Source: Drouetiella sp036703255 (GTDB lineage Bacteria; Cyanobacteriota; Cyanobacteriia; Elainellales; Elainellaceae). From it: a stretch of DNA of 64,000 nt. Positions within the stretch are counted from its first letter, which is position 1. Every line of letters starts with the position of its first letter. The position numbers and the translations under genes are program-made. The notes beneath the pieces were generated by a model. It was not told the DNA's origin and did no database searches. It worked only from the letters and a program-made list of their open reading frames with translations. The DNA lies in contig DATNPL010000139.1 of NCBI GenBank assembly GCA_036703255.1, forward strand, positions 1-64,000, read 5' to 3'. This document shows positions 34,728 to 43,714 of this stretch, piece after piece.

Positions 34728-36899
34728 ATGAGTCATGAATTGCGCGTTCAAGCGATCTCTCAAGTGACCGATCGCAAGCCTTTACCTGCTAAAGTGCCGC
34801 AGCGCCTGGAAGCCCTATGGGCAACCGATGTATTTACGCTGAGCAAGATGCAGGCCAGTCTCCCTAAAGATGTATTCAAGTCTGTGAAGCATACGCTGCA
34901 AACGGGTGGAAAGCTCGATGTGTCTGTGGCAGGTGCGGTGGCGGCGGCGATGAAAGATTGGGCGACTTCCAAAGGGGCGCTTTACTATGCTCACGTCTTT
35001 TATCCGCTGACCAACGCCACCGCAGAGAAGCATGATGGGTTTGTATCGGTACAGGGAGATGGCTCGGTGATCACCGAGTTTACGGGCAAGGTTTTGGTGC
35101 AGGGCGAACCCGATGGTTCATCGTTCCCCAATGGCGGTATTCGCTCGACTCCGGCTGCGCGGGGATACACGGCTTGGGATGTAACCAGCCCAGCCTATGT
35201 GATGGAGACAGATAATGGCGTAACGCTTTGCATTCCGACCGTCTTTATTTCTTGGACAGGAGAAGCGCTAGATAAGAAAACGCCCTTACTGCGCTCCAAT
35301 GCAGCCATGAATAAGGCGGCAACTCGCGTCCTTAAACTGTTGGGGCATACCGAAGTTGCTACGGTCAATTCTAGCTGTGGTGCAGAGCAAGAATACTTTT
35401 TGGTGGACGCTCACTTTGCCCACAATCGCCCCGATTTGCTCCTGACAGGCAGAACGCTGTTTGGCAAACCTGCGGCCAAAGGTCAGCAGTTCGATGACCA
35501 CTACTTTGGTGCCATTCCAGAGCGGGTTCAGGTTTTCATGCAAGATGTCGAAGAAAAGATGTATCGTCTGGGCATTCCGGCAAAAACCCGACATAACGAG
35601 GTCGCCCCAGGGCAATTTGAGCTAGCGCCTTTCTTTGAAGCGGCAAACGTGGCAAGCGATCACCAGCAGCTCACCATGACTATTCTCAAAAACACGGCGA
35701 AGAAGCATGGGTTTGTGTGCTTGCTGCATGAGAAGCCCTTTGCCGGGATCAACGGCTCGGGCAAGCATGTCAACTGGTCGGTGGGCAATCCGACGCAAGG
35801 TAACTTACTAGATCCGGGCGATACCCCTCACGCCAACATGCAGTTTTTGCTGTTTTGCAGTGCTGTGATTCGGGGCGTTCACAAGTATGGGACGCTGTTG
35901 CGAGCCGTCGTTGCTACAGCCAGCAACGATCACCGCTTGGGTGCTAACGAAGCCCCTCCTGCTATCATCTCGGTCTATTTGGGATCGCAGCTCGAAAAGG
36001 TGTTTGAGCAAATTAGCCAAGGGCAGCCCGAAAGCTCTGATCATGCTGGCGTCATGGATTTGGGCGTAGATACGCTACCGATTTTCCCCAGAGATCCAGG
36101 CGATCGCAACCGCACTTCTCCCTTTGCTTTTACGGGCAATCGCTTTGAGTTCCGAGCCGTCGGTTCGGGTCAGTCGGTTTCGGGGCCGCTCGTGGCCATG
36201 AATACGATTCTGGCAGACTCCCTCACCTGGATTGCCGATGCCCTGGAAGGCAAAATGACGGCAGGTGCAGATCTCAAAACTGCGGTTCATGCGGTGCTGA
36301 AAGAGATCATGGACAAGCATAGCCCGGTGGTGTTTGGCGGCAACGGCTACTCCGAGGAATGGCACAAAATGGCGGTCGAGGAGCGAGGCTTGGCAAACCT
36401 GCGCACGACTGCTGATGCTCTGCCTGTGCTCAAGGCAGACTACATCGAAGAACTGTTTGACCGTGTAGGTGTGCTAACTCCGGTGGAACTGGAAAGCCGC
36501 TTTGACGTTTATGCAGAGCAGTATATTCAGTCGATCGAAGTCGAAGCTAAGCTGGTGATCAGCATGGCGAAAACCATTATCTATCCGGCTGCCATTCGGT
36601 ATTTATCAGAGCTTTCTTCAACGATCGCAGGTCTTAAAGAGATCGGGATCGAGCTAGAAAAAGAAAGTGCAGAAAAAGTGGCGGCGCTGGTGAAATCGAT
36701 GATGGATGTTGTCAGCAAGCTCGTTGCTGCAATGGGTAAGCATGACTTTGCGACGCCCGAAGAGCACATGCAGTATTTTGCCCAAACGATCCGTCCGCTG
36801 ATGGATAAGGTGCGGGAGTATGCTGACGGGCTAGAAGGTGAAGTGGCAGATGATTGCTGGCCTTTGCCGACTTACCAGGAAATGCTGTTCGTGAAATAG
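34728..36899 (+). CDS. glnN: Glutamine synthetase type III
   Basis: GlnN is the cyanobacterial type III glutamine synthetase (ATP-dependent ligation of ammonium to glutamate), a large hexameric or dodecameric enzyme usually raised under nitrogen limitation. The 723-residue length is exactly that of the family. Visible motifs include the catalytic-site NSSCGAEQEYFLVD, the ATP-region KTRHNEVAPGQFELAPFFEAANVASDHQQL, HEKPFAGINGSGKHVNWSV, and NDHRLGANEAPPAIISVYLG. A sequence gagaattatc precedes the ATG. In the 178-base leader I see a small hairpin (34639-34661) and no clear NtcA box. With nrtABCD about 4 kb further on, the window has two nitrogen-assimilation units. Confidence 0.97.
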   Translation: MSHELRVQAISQVTDRKPLPAKVPQRLEALWATDVFTLSKMQASLPKDVFKSVKHTLQTGGKLDVSVAGAVAAAMKDWATSKGALYYAHVFYPLTNATAEKHDGFVSVQGDGSVITEFTGKVLVQGEPDGSSFPNGGIRSTPAARGYTAWDVTSPAYVMETDNGVTLCIPTVFISWTGEALDKKTPLLRSNAAMNKAATRVLKLLGHTEVATVNSSCGAEQEYFLVDAHFAHNRPDLLLTGRTLFGKPAAKGQQFDDHYFGAIPERVQVFMQDVEEKMYRLGIPAKTRHNEVAPGQFELAPFFEAANVASDHQQLTMTILKNTAKKHGFVCLLHEKPFAGINGSGKHVNWSVGNPTQGNLLDPGDTPHANMQFLLFCSAVIRGVHKYGTLLRAVVATASNDHRLGANEAPPAIISVYLGSQLEKVFEQISQGQPESSDHAGVMDLGVDTLPIFPRDPGDRNRTSPFAFTGNRFEFRAVGSGQSVSGPLVAMNTILADSLTWIADALEGKMTAGADLKTAVHAVLKEIMDKHSPVVFGGNGYSEEWHKMAVEERGLANLRTTADALPVLKADYIEELFDRVGVLTPVELESRFDVYAEQYIQSIEVEAKLVISMAKTIIYPAAIRYLSELSSTIAGLKEIGIELEKESAEKVAALVKSMMDVVSKLVAAMGKHDFATPEEHMQYFAQTIRPLMDKVREYADGLEGEVADDCWPLPTYQEMLFVK

Positions 36900-36974
36900 T
36901 CTGATTGCAGCTACATAGCCTTGGCTATCACGCTTAGGACATTTTGTGACTAGCTCATAGAGCTTCTAAATAGA

Positions 36975-37001
36975 ATGGGCGGGAGCTTTGCTCCCGCCCA
37001 T
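36975..37001. terminator. Perfect 12-bp hairpin between glnN and the DUF4333 gene
   Basis: atgggcgggagc (36975-36986) pairs perfectly with gctcccgcccat (36990-37001) around ttt. It lies 76 bases after glnN and 58 bases after the stop of the convergent DUF4333 gene, so it can act on both transcripts. A weak T-rich tail (ttcacttg) follows on the plus strand. Confidence 0.65.
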
Positions 37002-37058
37002 TTCACTTGTAAAAATTTAGGCATGTTTCGCGTGTCTGAGGACGTAAGGGCAAGTGCC

Positions 37059-37709
37059 CTAGTCATCTGCATTCGATACGCGAGGGCGGGCGGCACTGGG
37101 CTGAGGAGATGCAGTGCCCTCGCCTACAGTCGGAGAAGCCGTCAGTCCTGCTGGAGCGGCAACAGGCTGAACCAGGCGGACTTGCTGCCAAGCTAAATTT
37201 CCTTCTGGGTCGATCGTTACACTAACTTTTTCAATTAATCCTTTTGCTTTAGCCAGCGTTGCATTCTTCACCTGGCAATCAAAGCTATCTCCCGGACGAT
37301 TGACCCGATAGCGATCGCTGCCACATCTCACGGCTGGTTCTGCCTGGGTATCCTTTGCTATTTCTTGCTTCAGCTCGGTTTCTAGGAGCGCCAAATTCAG
37401 CATTCCTTTGGAGTTAGGAACTTCCCATCTCGTTAGCCCTGACTCATCCGTTTGCTCTACCTGGATGACAAAGGTGCCTTCAGGTTCCAATGTCCCCTCG
37501 CATTGAAAAGACGCGCCTGCCTGCTTGGAAATACCCTGCGGGCAGGTGACAGACTTGATCTGGAGCTGACTTTGCGCTTGAAGCTGAGTTTTGATGTTGG
37601 CTGCCAGACTTTGGACATCTAGCGAATTGCAGCCTGCCAGCGGTAATAAACAAGCAGGCAAAAACCATCTGAACGGTGGGGCGATCGCCATCTTTAAGCA
37701 ATTCCTCAT
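37059..37709 (-). CDS. Lipoprotein with two DUF4333 domains
   Basis: A 216-residue (or 210 from the Met at 37691) lipoprotein. The signal ends with the lipobox LPLAGC, with Cys27 as the lipidation site. Two similar DUF4333 modules follow: SVTCPQGISKQAGASFQCEGTLE (residues about 53-75) and AVRCGSDRYRVNRPGDSFDCQV (about 138-160), each with two Cys likely forming a disulfide. The C-terminus is Pro/Ala/Ser-rich. DUF4333 is known mainly from actinobacterial lipoproteins and cyanobacteria; its function is unknown. Location should be the outer leaflet of the plasma membrane or the outer membrane. Confidence 0.8.
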   Translation of the reverse strand: MRNCLKMAIAPPFRWFLPACLLPLAGCNSLDVQSLAANIKTQLQAQSQLQIKSVTCPQGISKQAGASFQCEGTLEPEGTFVIQVEQTDESGLTRWEVPNSKGMLNLALLETELKQEIAKDTQAEPAVRCGSDRYRVNRPGDSFDCQVKNATLAKAKGLIEKVSVTIDPEGNLAWQQVRLVQPVAAPAGLTASPTVGEGTASPQPSAARPRVSNADD

Positions 37710-37815
37710 GACGATATCGGGTTTAGCGATTGCGATTCACACCAGACTTTATCAACCTGATATTGGCAATGCGTTAAGAGGAGTTTAAGTCGGGCAAAAG
37801 GCGCGCAGCCCTGCG

Positions 37816-38298
37816 CTAGGAGACCACTCGGGTGATCTTGGGGTCAAAGTCCCGCAGCATTTTCTTGAGTTCCATGCCATGCAGTTCCTCTTGCCCAATC
37901 ATGCCTCGAGCAAATTCCTCTAGATAAACGCTGGCATCTGTCACCACATCCAGGAGGCTCTTGTAGAGATTCAGGGCGATCGTTTCGTGGTTGAGGCTTT
38001 CCAATAGCAGATCATAGACGGTGTGCTTGTCGGTTTCTTCAATGGGTAAGATGCTCAGGGTCGGATGTCCATCCAACCCGGTTAGTATTTCTCCCGCTTG
38101 CTGAGCGTGTAGCAGAGATTCACTGGCTTGGGCTTTTAGAAACTGCACGATCGGAATTCGGTTGGGACCTCTAACCATGAGGGCGTAGTGCGTGTAGCGA
38201 ACCACGCCAGACAGTTCGGCCTCCATAATTGCGTTGAGGAGATGGATGGTTTTCGCGGCATCTAGTTCTTTCATGGGATCGTACTCTGCGTTCAGCAA
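37816..38298 (-). CDS. Ferritin-like (bacterioferritin-type) protein
   Basis: A 160-residue four-helix-bundle protein. The diiron ligands are suggested by Glu in MEAELSGVVRYTHYAL, ExxH in QASESLLHAQQAGE, Glu in ESLNHETIALNLY, and ExxH in IGQEELHGMEL, the pattern of ferritin/bacterioferritin/rubrerythrin sites. The Met haem ligand of true bacterioferritins is not at the expected location, so iron oxidation without haem is possible. Start at 38298 or 38274 (MKELDAAKT). Iron storage or peroxide detoxification is inferred. It is immediately followed (upstream on the strand) by a small CxC protein gene, perhaps in one transcript. Confidence 0.82.
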   Translation of the reverse strand: MLNAEYDPMKELDAAKTIHLLNAIMEAELSGVVRYTHYALMVRGPNRIPIVQFLKAQASESLLHAQQAGEILTGLDGHPTLSILPIEETDKHTVYDLLLESLNHETIALNLYKSLLDVVTDASVYLEEFARGMIGQEELHGMELKKMLRDFDPKITRVVS

Positions 38299-38349
38299 AC
38301 AGTTTTGGTCAATGGTTCCCCAAGCTTAGCTGGTTTTATCCAAACCTGT

Positions 38350-38616
38350 TCACTCACGATTTTCCTTAAAACTGCAAATTTTCCAGCAGCACTCCAGTCG
38401 GTTCGCCAGCATTTGCCGAGACAGCGTGACTTGCTGAACCACGCTCCAAACTTGAATGGCCGTTGAGACATCGTTCACTTGCACCTTTAAGGGTTTGCGA
38501 TAGCCACATTGGCACACAATATCTAGCTCTTGTAAGCGATGATAGACCTGCCAGCGATCGTCACATTGAATTTCGATCATTGCCTCAGTTTGCAGGGTGG
38601 GTTCATTGGGGTTCAC
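38350..38616 (-). CDS. Small conserved CxC protein
   Basis: An 88-residue protein (about 76 from the internal Met at 38580, which gives the more likely start MIEIQCDDRWQVYHRLQELD). The motif IVCQCGYRKPLKVQVND looks like a strand-turn-strand with two Cys (CQC), and two further Cys occur near the end (ECCWKIC). I recall similar short proteins in many cyanobacteria, none with a known role. It lies 52 bases upstream of the ferritin-like gene on the same strand. The Cys pairs could bind metal, but this is speculation. Confidence 0.65.
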   Translation of the reverse strand: MNPNEPTLQTEAMIEIQCDDRWQVYHRLQELDIVCQCGYRKPLKVQVNDVSTAIQVWSVVQQVTLSRQMLANRLECCWKICSFKENRE

Positions 38617-38709
38617 AAAACAACTCCTTAGATTTAAGTGATTAAATTTAGTTATTGAAATCTATTCTCAGCGCTCGGCAGCGTTCGGCTAGCTTGTCCA
38701 ATATTTCTT

Positions 38710-39195
38710 CTATAAAGCTTGCACAATTACATCATGATAAATTGAGGTAAGAGACTTAAGAAATCTTGCTGAAAGCAACTTTGAAAAACACTTTTGAAGC
38801 AGGCTAAGCTCATAAATTCTTTGCTGCAACAGGCTATTGATATTTTGAGGTTCTAGAATTTTGGGCTGATCAAACTCAGAATCTTCTAAACTTATCTCTG
38901 AATTCTCTTCAGATTGAGAGACATCTGACAGTCTTTTTCTTTCTTGCCTTACCCAGTTAATGACCGTGTTGTGGCTGATTCCTGTTGCTCGTTCGATGGC
39001 GCGAAATCCCACGCCACTGGCGTACATTTTTAGGCAAATATTTTTAGCATCATCAGAATAGCCTCTGGCTCTAAAGGACTCCAGAAACTGACGACCGCAT
39101 TGCCGACAAATATAATTCTGTCTTCCACATTTATGTCCATTTCTGTTGATTTGATCGGACTCACATCTGGGGCATTTCATACTTTCATTGTGCAA
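38710..39195 (-). CDS. InsA-like zinc-ribbon/HTH protein with an unusual C-terminus
   Basis: A 161-residue protein. The first 45 residues form an IS1 InsA-type zinc ribbon (MKCPRCESDQINRNGHKCGRQNYICRQCGRQF, four Cys). A helix-turn-helix follows (ARGYSDDAKNICLKMYASGVGFRAIERATGISHNTVINWVRQE). After about residue 85 it departs from IS1 transposases: no InsB part follows, and the tail is acidic then leucine-rich (ILEPQNINSLLQQRIYELSLLQKCFSKLL), probably coiled coil. No IS1 inverted repeats were found. It may be a domesticated transposase-derived regulator. The region is AT-rich relative to neighbours. Confidence 0.7.
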   Translation of the reverse strand: MHNESMKCPRCESDQINRNGHKCGRQNYICRQCGRQFLESFRARGYSDDAKNICLKMYASGVGFRAIERATGISHNTVINWVRQERKRLSDVSQSEENSEISLEDSEFDQPKILEPQNINSLLQQRIYELSLLQKCFSKLLSARFLKSLTSIYHDVIVQAL

Positions 39196-39431
39196 CGATG
39201 ATTACTCCTAAGAAGCTCTTTTAATTTTCAAATTAAAGCAATTCATAAAATTTCTCATCTGCTGTGAAAAAGCTATTGAGGAACTAGAAAATCTCGATCG
39301 AAATATTCTTAAAAATTTGATAGCCTTAGCTTCTCTGCTCTAGTATTTAGTGAGGTGCATAGCACGACAGTAAGCTATTGACCCAGTAAGATTGCTAGCA
39401 GAGCATCTACTGCTCACTCGGTCTACCTCTC

Positions 39432-39439
39432 AAAGGAGG
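39432..39439 (+). promoter_or_regulatory. Strong Shine-Dalgarno that sets the Dps start
   Basis: AAAGGAGG, nearly the full complement of the 16S rRNA 3' end, lies 9 bases before the ATG at 39449. It fixes the start at the second Met of the open frame and predicts high translation. Confidence 0.85.
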
Positions 39440-39448
39440 ACACTCTGT

Positions 39449-39985
39449 ATGTCTGAAGTTCAAAGTTTGGTTCGTCCATTTGGCCAGGTTGCCGATAATC
39501 CCGTGCTGCTGGAGCGATCGACTACTGAGCCAATTTGTGAAGGATTTAATGCAGTCCTGGCTAGTTTTCAGGCTTTGTATTTGCAGTACCAAAAGCATCA
39601 TTTTGTGGTTGAAGGTGCAGAGTTTTACTCGCTGCATGAGTTTTTTGCGGACAGCTATGGAGAAGTTCAAGATCATACCCATGAGATTGGGGAACGCCTA
39701 GATGGATTGGGGGGTGTGCCCGCCGCTAGCTTTACCAAGCTGGCAGAGCTGTGCTGCTTTGCACCTGAGCCAGACGGAGCCTATAGCTGCCGTCAAATGC
39801 TGGAAAATGACTTGAGCGCTGAGCAGGCCATTATTGGTTTGCTGCGCCGCCAAGCCTCTCAAGCTGATAGTTTGGGCGATCGCGCCACCCGATATCTGTA
39901 CGAAAAGATTTTGCTCAAGACAGAAGAACGGGCTTACCACATTGCTCATTTCCTTGCTCCCGACACCCTTGTGCTAAACCGATAG
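39449..39985 (+). CDS. dps: Dps-family DNA-binding ferritin
   Basis: Dps proteins are 12-subunit cages that oxidise Fe2+ with peroxide and protect DNA. The 178-residue protein has the ferroxidase site on two neighbouring subunits: QYQKHHFVVEGAEFYSLHEFFADSYGEVQDHTHEIGERLDGLGGVP. This matches the canonical H-W-N-V-x-G...LHELFDELYEELAEHIDTIAER pattern with H/E/D ligands. The N-terminus is 25 residues and not strongly basic, so DNA binding may be weak. A very strong ribosome-binding site precedes the ATG. A 13-bp hairpin after the stop probably terminates it. It sits 1.2 kb from the ferritin-like gene, forming an iron/oxidative-stress pocket. Confidence 0.9.
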   Translation: MSEVQSLVRPFGQVADNPVLLERSTTEPICEGFNAVLASFQALYLQYQKHHFVVEGAEFYSLHEFFADSYGEVQDHTHEIGERLDGLGGVPAASFTKLAELCCFAPEPDGAYSCRQMLENDLSAEQAIIGLLRRQASQADSLGDRATRYLYEKILLKTEERAYHIAHFLAPDTLVLNR

Positions 39986-39994
39986 CGCGTTTTC

Positions 39995-40026
39995 TAGAGG
40001 AAGCTCTGAGCCTAGAGCTTCTTCTA
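39995..40026 (+). terminator. Hairpin after dps
   Basis: A 13-bp stem (39995-40007 with 40014-40026, one G-T pair) with a 6-base loop begins 10 bases after the dps stop. There is no T-run on the plus strand (cccctatgg follows), so termination is inferred from position. Confidence 0.55.
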
Positions 40027-40482
40027 CCCCTATGGCTTTGTCGGATTTGACTGCGGCCAATTTTTGCCAATGGCTTCCTCTGTTAGAAAAATCGAAAAAA
40101 TTTACTGCTGACTGCAAAAGAGTTGCAACTATTAGCCATGTTTCAGCAGCCGAAGGGAAGCCAGTCCAGGGACTTCTCCGGCTTTGAGTACCAAAGGGTA
40201 TAGGCCGTCCAGTACCGATGCCTGTGGCTGATGCGGACTGATCCTGAGTTTGAAATAAAGCCCAACAGAGCGCTGCCATAAAGAGAAATGTCTCCTCAGA
40301 AATATTCCTAACTAAATTGAAGCACAATTTTGAGCTTAAACGAGAATTAGTGTCAACTAAACGGGGCGAATTCTACTGAAATCGATCGCTTCAGCGAGAA
40401 GTCTCACGCTTGCCTAAAACCAGATTCTTATTTGAAAGTCTTGCTCTGCAAAGCTCTCAAGCTTAAAAGCTGCCACAAAACA

Positions 40483-40520
40483 CCCCCAGAGGCTTGAGGC
40501 GCTAGCCAGACCTTTGGGGG
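40483..40520 (-). terminator. Hairpin downstream of the nrt operon
   Basis: cccccagagg (40483-40492) pairs with cctttggggg (40511-40520), with one mismatch-like position. On the minus strand it is followed by tgttttgtgg. It lies about 95 bases beyond the nrtD stop and is a likely operon terminator. Confidence 0.5.
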
Positions 40521-40563
40521 CAAAAGACTCTATTTCTTGACTTGTATAGCTGTAATCATCGGG

Positions 40564-40591
40564 GGTCATTTGGGCGTGCGCCCAAATGACC
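40564..40591. repeat. Near-perfect 28-base palindrome after nrtD
   Basis: ggtcatttgggcg (40564-40576) pairs with cgcccaaatgacc (40579-40591) around tg, so the whole element is self-complementary. It lies 23 bases beyond the nrtD stop. It may help terminate nrtABCD, together with the hairpin at 40483, or be one of the short-loop palindromes scattered in this window. Confidence 0.6.
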
Positions 40592-40613
40592 GATTGCCAG
40601 AGATTAGGGTGGC

Positions 40614-41444
40614 TCAAGTATCGCTATGGGCAAAGCGGTTATAGAGAAAATCGAGCGCCTCATTCCGCAGCTTGTAGTACTCTGGGTCTTCCATGATGCG
40701 CGTGCGATCGCGCGGTCGAGGAAAAGGAATCGTCATAATTTCGCCAATGTGAGCCGCAGGGCCGTTGGTCATCATCACCAGGCGATCGGCCAAGAACAGC
40801 GCTTCGTCAATATCATGGGTGATCATCAGTACCGTACAGCGGTGATCATTCCAAATTTTCAGCAGCTCCTCTTGCAGCTCTTCTTTGGTGATGGCATCCA
40901 GTGCGCCAAAGGGTTCGTCCAGAATCAGCACCTGAGGGCGGGTGGCTAGAGCACGGGCGATCGCGACACGCTGCTTCATGCCGCCCGAAATCTGGGTAGG
41001 CTTTTTATCCATCGCATCCGATAAACCGACCATCGCCAGATGATCGCGGGCGATCGCTTTTTTCTCGGCTTCAGATTTTGATGGATACACAGAGTCTAGC
41101 CCCAAATAGACATTTTCAAAGGCGGTTAGCCAAGGCAGCAAGGCATAGTTTTGAAACACCACCATGCGATCGAACCCCGGTTGGGTGATGGGCTTTCCTT
41201 GCAGCGTCACCGAGCCTTGCGTGGGTTGGGCAAATCCAGACACCATATTTAGCAGGGTAGACTTACCGCAACCAGAGTGGCCAATAACGCAGATAAATTC
41301 ACCCTGATGAATAGCCAAGTTGACATCTTGCAGAACGGTATAGGAGCCTTTGGGCGTGGGATACACCTTAGAAACATGGGCGATCGAGAGGAAGGGGGTT
41401 TCGGGGAGGGAGGTTTGAGAGTGGGTGTGGGTTTGACTCAGCAT
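40614..41444 (-). CDS. nrtD: Nitrate ABC transporter ATP-binding subunit NrtD
   Basis: A 276-residue ABC ATPase. Walker A GHSGCGKST, the Q-loop VFQNYALLPW, signature LSGGMKQRVAIARAL, Walker B VLILDEPFGALD and the H-loop MITHDIDEAL are all intact. It is the last gene of nrtABCD. In the complex, one NrtD and the ATPase half of NrtC power the NrtB permease dimer for nitrate/nitrite uptake. Its ATPase closely resembles the NrtC N-terminal half (the neighbouring gene), consistent with an ancient duplication. The gap to nrtC is 98 bases. Confidence 0.93.
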   Translation of the reverse strand: MLSQTHTHSQTSLPETPFLSIAHVSKVYPTPKGSYTVLQDVNLAIHQGEFICVIGHSGCGKSTLLNMVSGFAQPTQGSVTLQGKPITQPGFDRMVVFQNYALLPWLTAFENVYLGLDSVYPSKSEAEKKAIARDHLAMVGLSDAMDKKPTQISGGMKQRVAIARALATRPQVLILDEPFGALDAITKEELQEELLKIWNDHRCTVLMITHDIDEALFLADRLVMMTNGPAAHIGEIMTIPFPRPRDRTRIMEDPEYYKLRNEALDFLYNRFAHSDT

Positions 41445-41542
41445 GGGTGTAGGGGTTGATGGGGATTTAGGGGCAAATGCAGGATGTTCAGCCAGAGTCG
41501 GATATATATTTGAGTGCCAGGTAATTTGGTCATGTAGCTCGG

Positions 41543-43543
41543 TTATGCGGCTGCTCTGCGATCGTCGAGGGCGACTTCGGCAACGCTAAAGTCTCGCTTA
41601 ATGCTGAGGTGGTTCAGGTAGGCGATCGGGTCTTCGGCATCAAAGGGAACTTTGTCGAAGAGTTGAATCGGGCCTCGGTGATATTTCATGTCGAGTACGC
41701 CCAGTTCGCGGGCGGCTGTGCTGAAAACGCTGACTCGGCAAACGCGTTCTAAAATTTCTAGCCAGTTGCGTGGGAAAGGGATATCGCCCCAGCGTGCCAT
41801 TTGCGTCATCATCCACAGGTGTTCGGTGCGGCTAGGGCGGTTGACCCCATCGCCATAGAACAGATGGTGGGCATACTCGCGCATGGGTTTGTCGAGGGTG
41901 CAAACATAGGCATTGGGGTCGCCGAGCTGAATATAGTCTTCGTTGGTGCTGAGATATTCGCGGCGAGACAGCATCTCCTGGATTTCGCTGCCGTGAGCCG
42001 GATCGGCGCAGTAACGGCAGGCTTCCATCAGAGCTTTGACCAAGGCAATGTGGGTATTGGGATAGGCGATCGCCCAGGCTTCCTTAACGCCCAACACCTT
42101 GCCGGGATGCCCCTGCCAAATTTCTAAATCTGTGGCGACCGTAAAGCCAATATCCTCGATCGCCGCCCGTAGATTCCAGGGTTCGCCGACGCAGTAGCCG
42201 TCGATTGTGCCTGCTTTCAAATCGGCAATCATCTGAGCCGGGGGAATCGTTTTGAGCATGACATCGCGATCGGGATCGATGCCGCCTGAGGCTAGCCAGT
42301 AGCGCAGCAGAATGTTGTGCATCGAGGAAGGATGCACCATGCCCAAGGTATGCTGGCTGTCGGTAGATTCCAGCAGCATCCGCTTAAAGTCGGCAGCGTT
42401 GTAGATGCCTTGCTCATAGAATTTCTTGGCTAGGGTAACGGCATTGCCATTGCGGGTCATGGTCAGACCTGTGACGGTAGGAATAGGGCTATTTTGGTGT
42501 CCGCCTACCGTCAGCCAAACGGGCATGCCCGCAGGCATTTGAGCCGCATCGAGATAGCCACCTGCGATGCCGTCTACAATGCCGCGCCAGCTTGTTTCCC
42601 GCACTAGGCTCACCTCATCTAACCCATGTTTAGCAAAGAAGCCTTTCTCTTGAGCAACGACCAAAGGCGCACAGGCGGTCAGCGGCACAAAGCCCAGTTC
42701 TAAGTTGACTTTTTCGAGTCCATGACGGGCGATCGCCTCCATTTTTTTCGCCCGCAGCTTCTTGATCCGCTTTTGCTGGTTGAGAAAGTAAATGATTTCC
42801 GATCGCAGGCTGTAGTAGCTAGGATGGTTCACCACCTCCATGCGCTGACGCGGACGGGGAATATCTACCTCCAAAATGCCGCCAATCTTAGAGCTAGGGC
42901 CATTGGTCAACATGACGACGCGATCGGACAGCAGCACTGCCTCATCGACATCATGCGTCACCATCACAGCCGTCACCTGATTTTCTTGACAAATCCGCAT
43001 TAACTGCTCTTGCAAATTGCCTCGCGTCAGCGCATCCAATGCGCCAAAAGGTTCATCCAGCAGCAGCAGCTTAGGCCGAATAGCCAGGGCACGGGCGATC
43101 GCCACGCGCTGCTTCATGCCGCCCGAAAGCTGGGCTGGAGGCTTGTCAGCCGCATGTTGCAACCCCACCATGCGGATGTGGTGCTCTGTCATTTCGTGAC
43201 GCTCATCTTTGCTAAACTCTTCCATCACCGAATCCACGGCTAGAGCAATGTTTTCGCGCACCGTCAGCCAAGGCAACAGCGAGTAGTTTTGAAAGACCAC
43301 CATGCGATCCGGCCCTGGTTGCTCGATCGGAGTGCCTTCTAGGGTCACAGAACCGCTCGTCGCCAGATCCAGACCTGCCAGCATGTTTAACAAGGTTGAT
43401 TTACCACAGCCAGAGTGACCAATCAGCGAAATAAATTCCCCCTTTTTAATTTCTAGATCAATACCTTTGAGCGCAATGTACTCTCCGCCACCGGATAACG
43501 GAAACACCTTATCCACGCGATCGATCGCAACAAAAATAGACAT
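41543..43543 (-). CDS. nrtC: Nitrate ABC transporter NrtC, ATPase fused to a substrate-binding-like domain
   Basis: A 666-residue fusion typical of cyanobacterial NrtC. Residues 1-255 are an ABC ATPase (GHSGCGKST, LSGGMKQRVAIARAL, LLLLDEPFGALD, MVTHDVDEAV). Residues about 280-660 resemble the NrtA solute-binding protein (LGFVPLTACAPLVVAQEKGFFAKHG, CVGEPWN, IWQGHPGKVLGV). This cytoplasmic domain is known in the family to mediate ammonium-promoted inhibition of transport. It lies between nrtB and nrtD, with 171 bases to nrtB and 98 to nrtD. The bicarbonate paralogue CmpC has a similar layout, but the associated NrtA identifies this set as nitrate-type. Confidence 0.95.
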   Translation of the reverse strand: MSIFVAIDRVDKVFPLSGGGEYIALKGIDLEIKKGEFISLIGHSGCGKSTLLNMLAGLDLATSGSVTLEGTPIEQPGPDRMVVFQNYSLLPWLTVRENIALAVDSVMEEFSKDERHEMTEHHIRMVGLQHAADKPPAQLSGGMKQRVAIARALAIRPKLLLLDEPFGALDALTRGNLQEQLMRICQENQVTAVMVTHDVDEAVLLSDRVVMLTNGPSSKIGGILEVDIPRPRQRMEVVNHPSYYSLRSEIIYFLNQQKRIKKLRAKKMEAIARHGLEKVNLELGFVPLTACAPLVVAQEKGFFAKHGLDEVSLVRETSWRGIVDGIAGGYLDAAQMPAGMPVWLTVGGHQNSPIPTVTGLTMTRNGNAVTLAKKFYEQGIYNAADFKRMLLESTDSQHTLGMVHPSSMHNILLRYWLASGGIDPDRDVMLKTIPPAQMIADLKAGTIDGYCVGEPWNLRAAIEDIGFTVATDLEIWQGHPGKVLGVKEAWAIAYPNTHIALVKALMEACRYCADPAHGSEIQEMLSRREYLSTNEDYIQLGDPNAYVCTLDKPMREYAHHLFYGDGVNRPSRTEHLWMMTQMARWGDIPFPRNWLEILERVCRVSVFSTAARELGVLDMKYHRGPIQLFDKVPFDAEDPIAYLNHLSIKRDFSVAEVALDDRRAAA

Positions 43544-43714
43544 GAGCTTTTACCTGAATGAGGACTTTCTAATATCGAAAAGACAAACGGTTATGAAGGA
43601 GTAACAAAGCTGTGAAAAAACATGGGTTGGAGGAATGAAATTCGAAGCCTTTGTGAACCCTGAATCTCATAGTCTCAATCCAACCCAGATGGCCTGGTGA
43701 ATTTAGGAAGCCTC

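Larger units (their letters stand above)
39986..40613. other. Intergenic region between dps and nrtD
   Basis: The region lies between convergent genes. Three hairpins are described separately (39995, 40483, 40564). A 67-codon minus-strand frame (40414-40617) overlaps the nrtD stop and its hairpins and is not believed. No RNA gene was recognised. Confidence 0.4.

Noticed and set aside
40414..40617. 67-codon minus-strand frame after nrtD
   Set aside because: It overlaps the nrtD stop and two hairpins and shows no family features.
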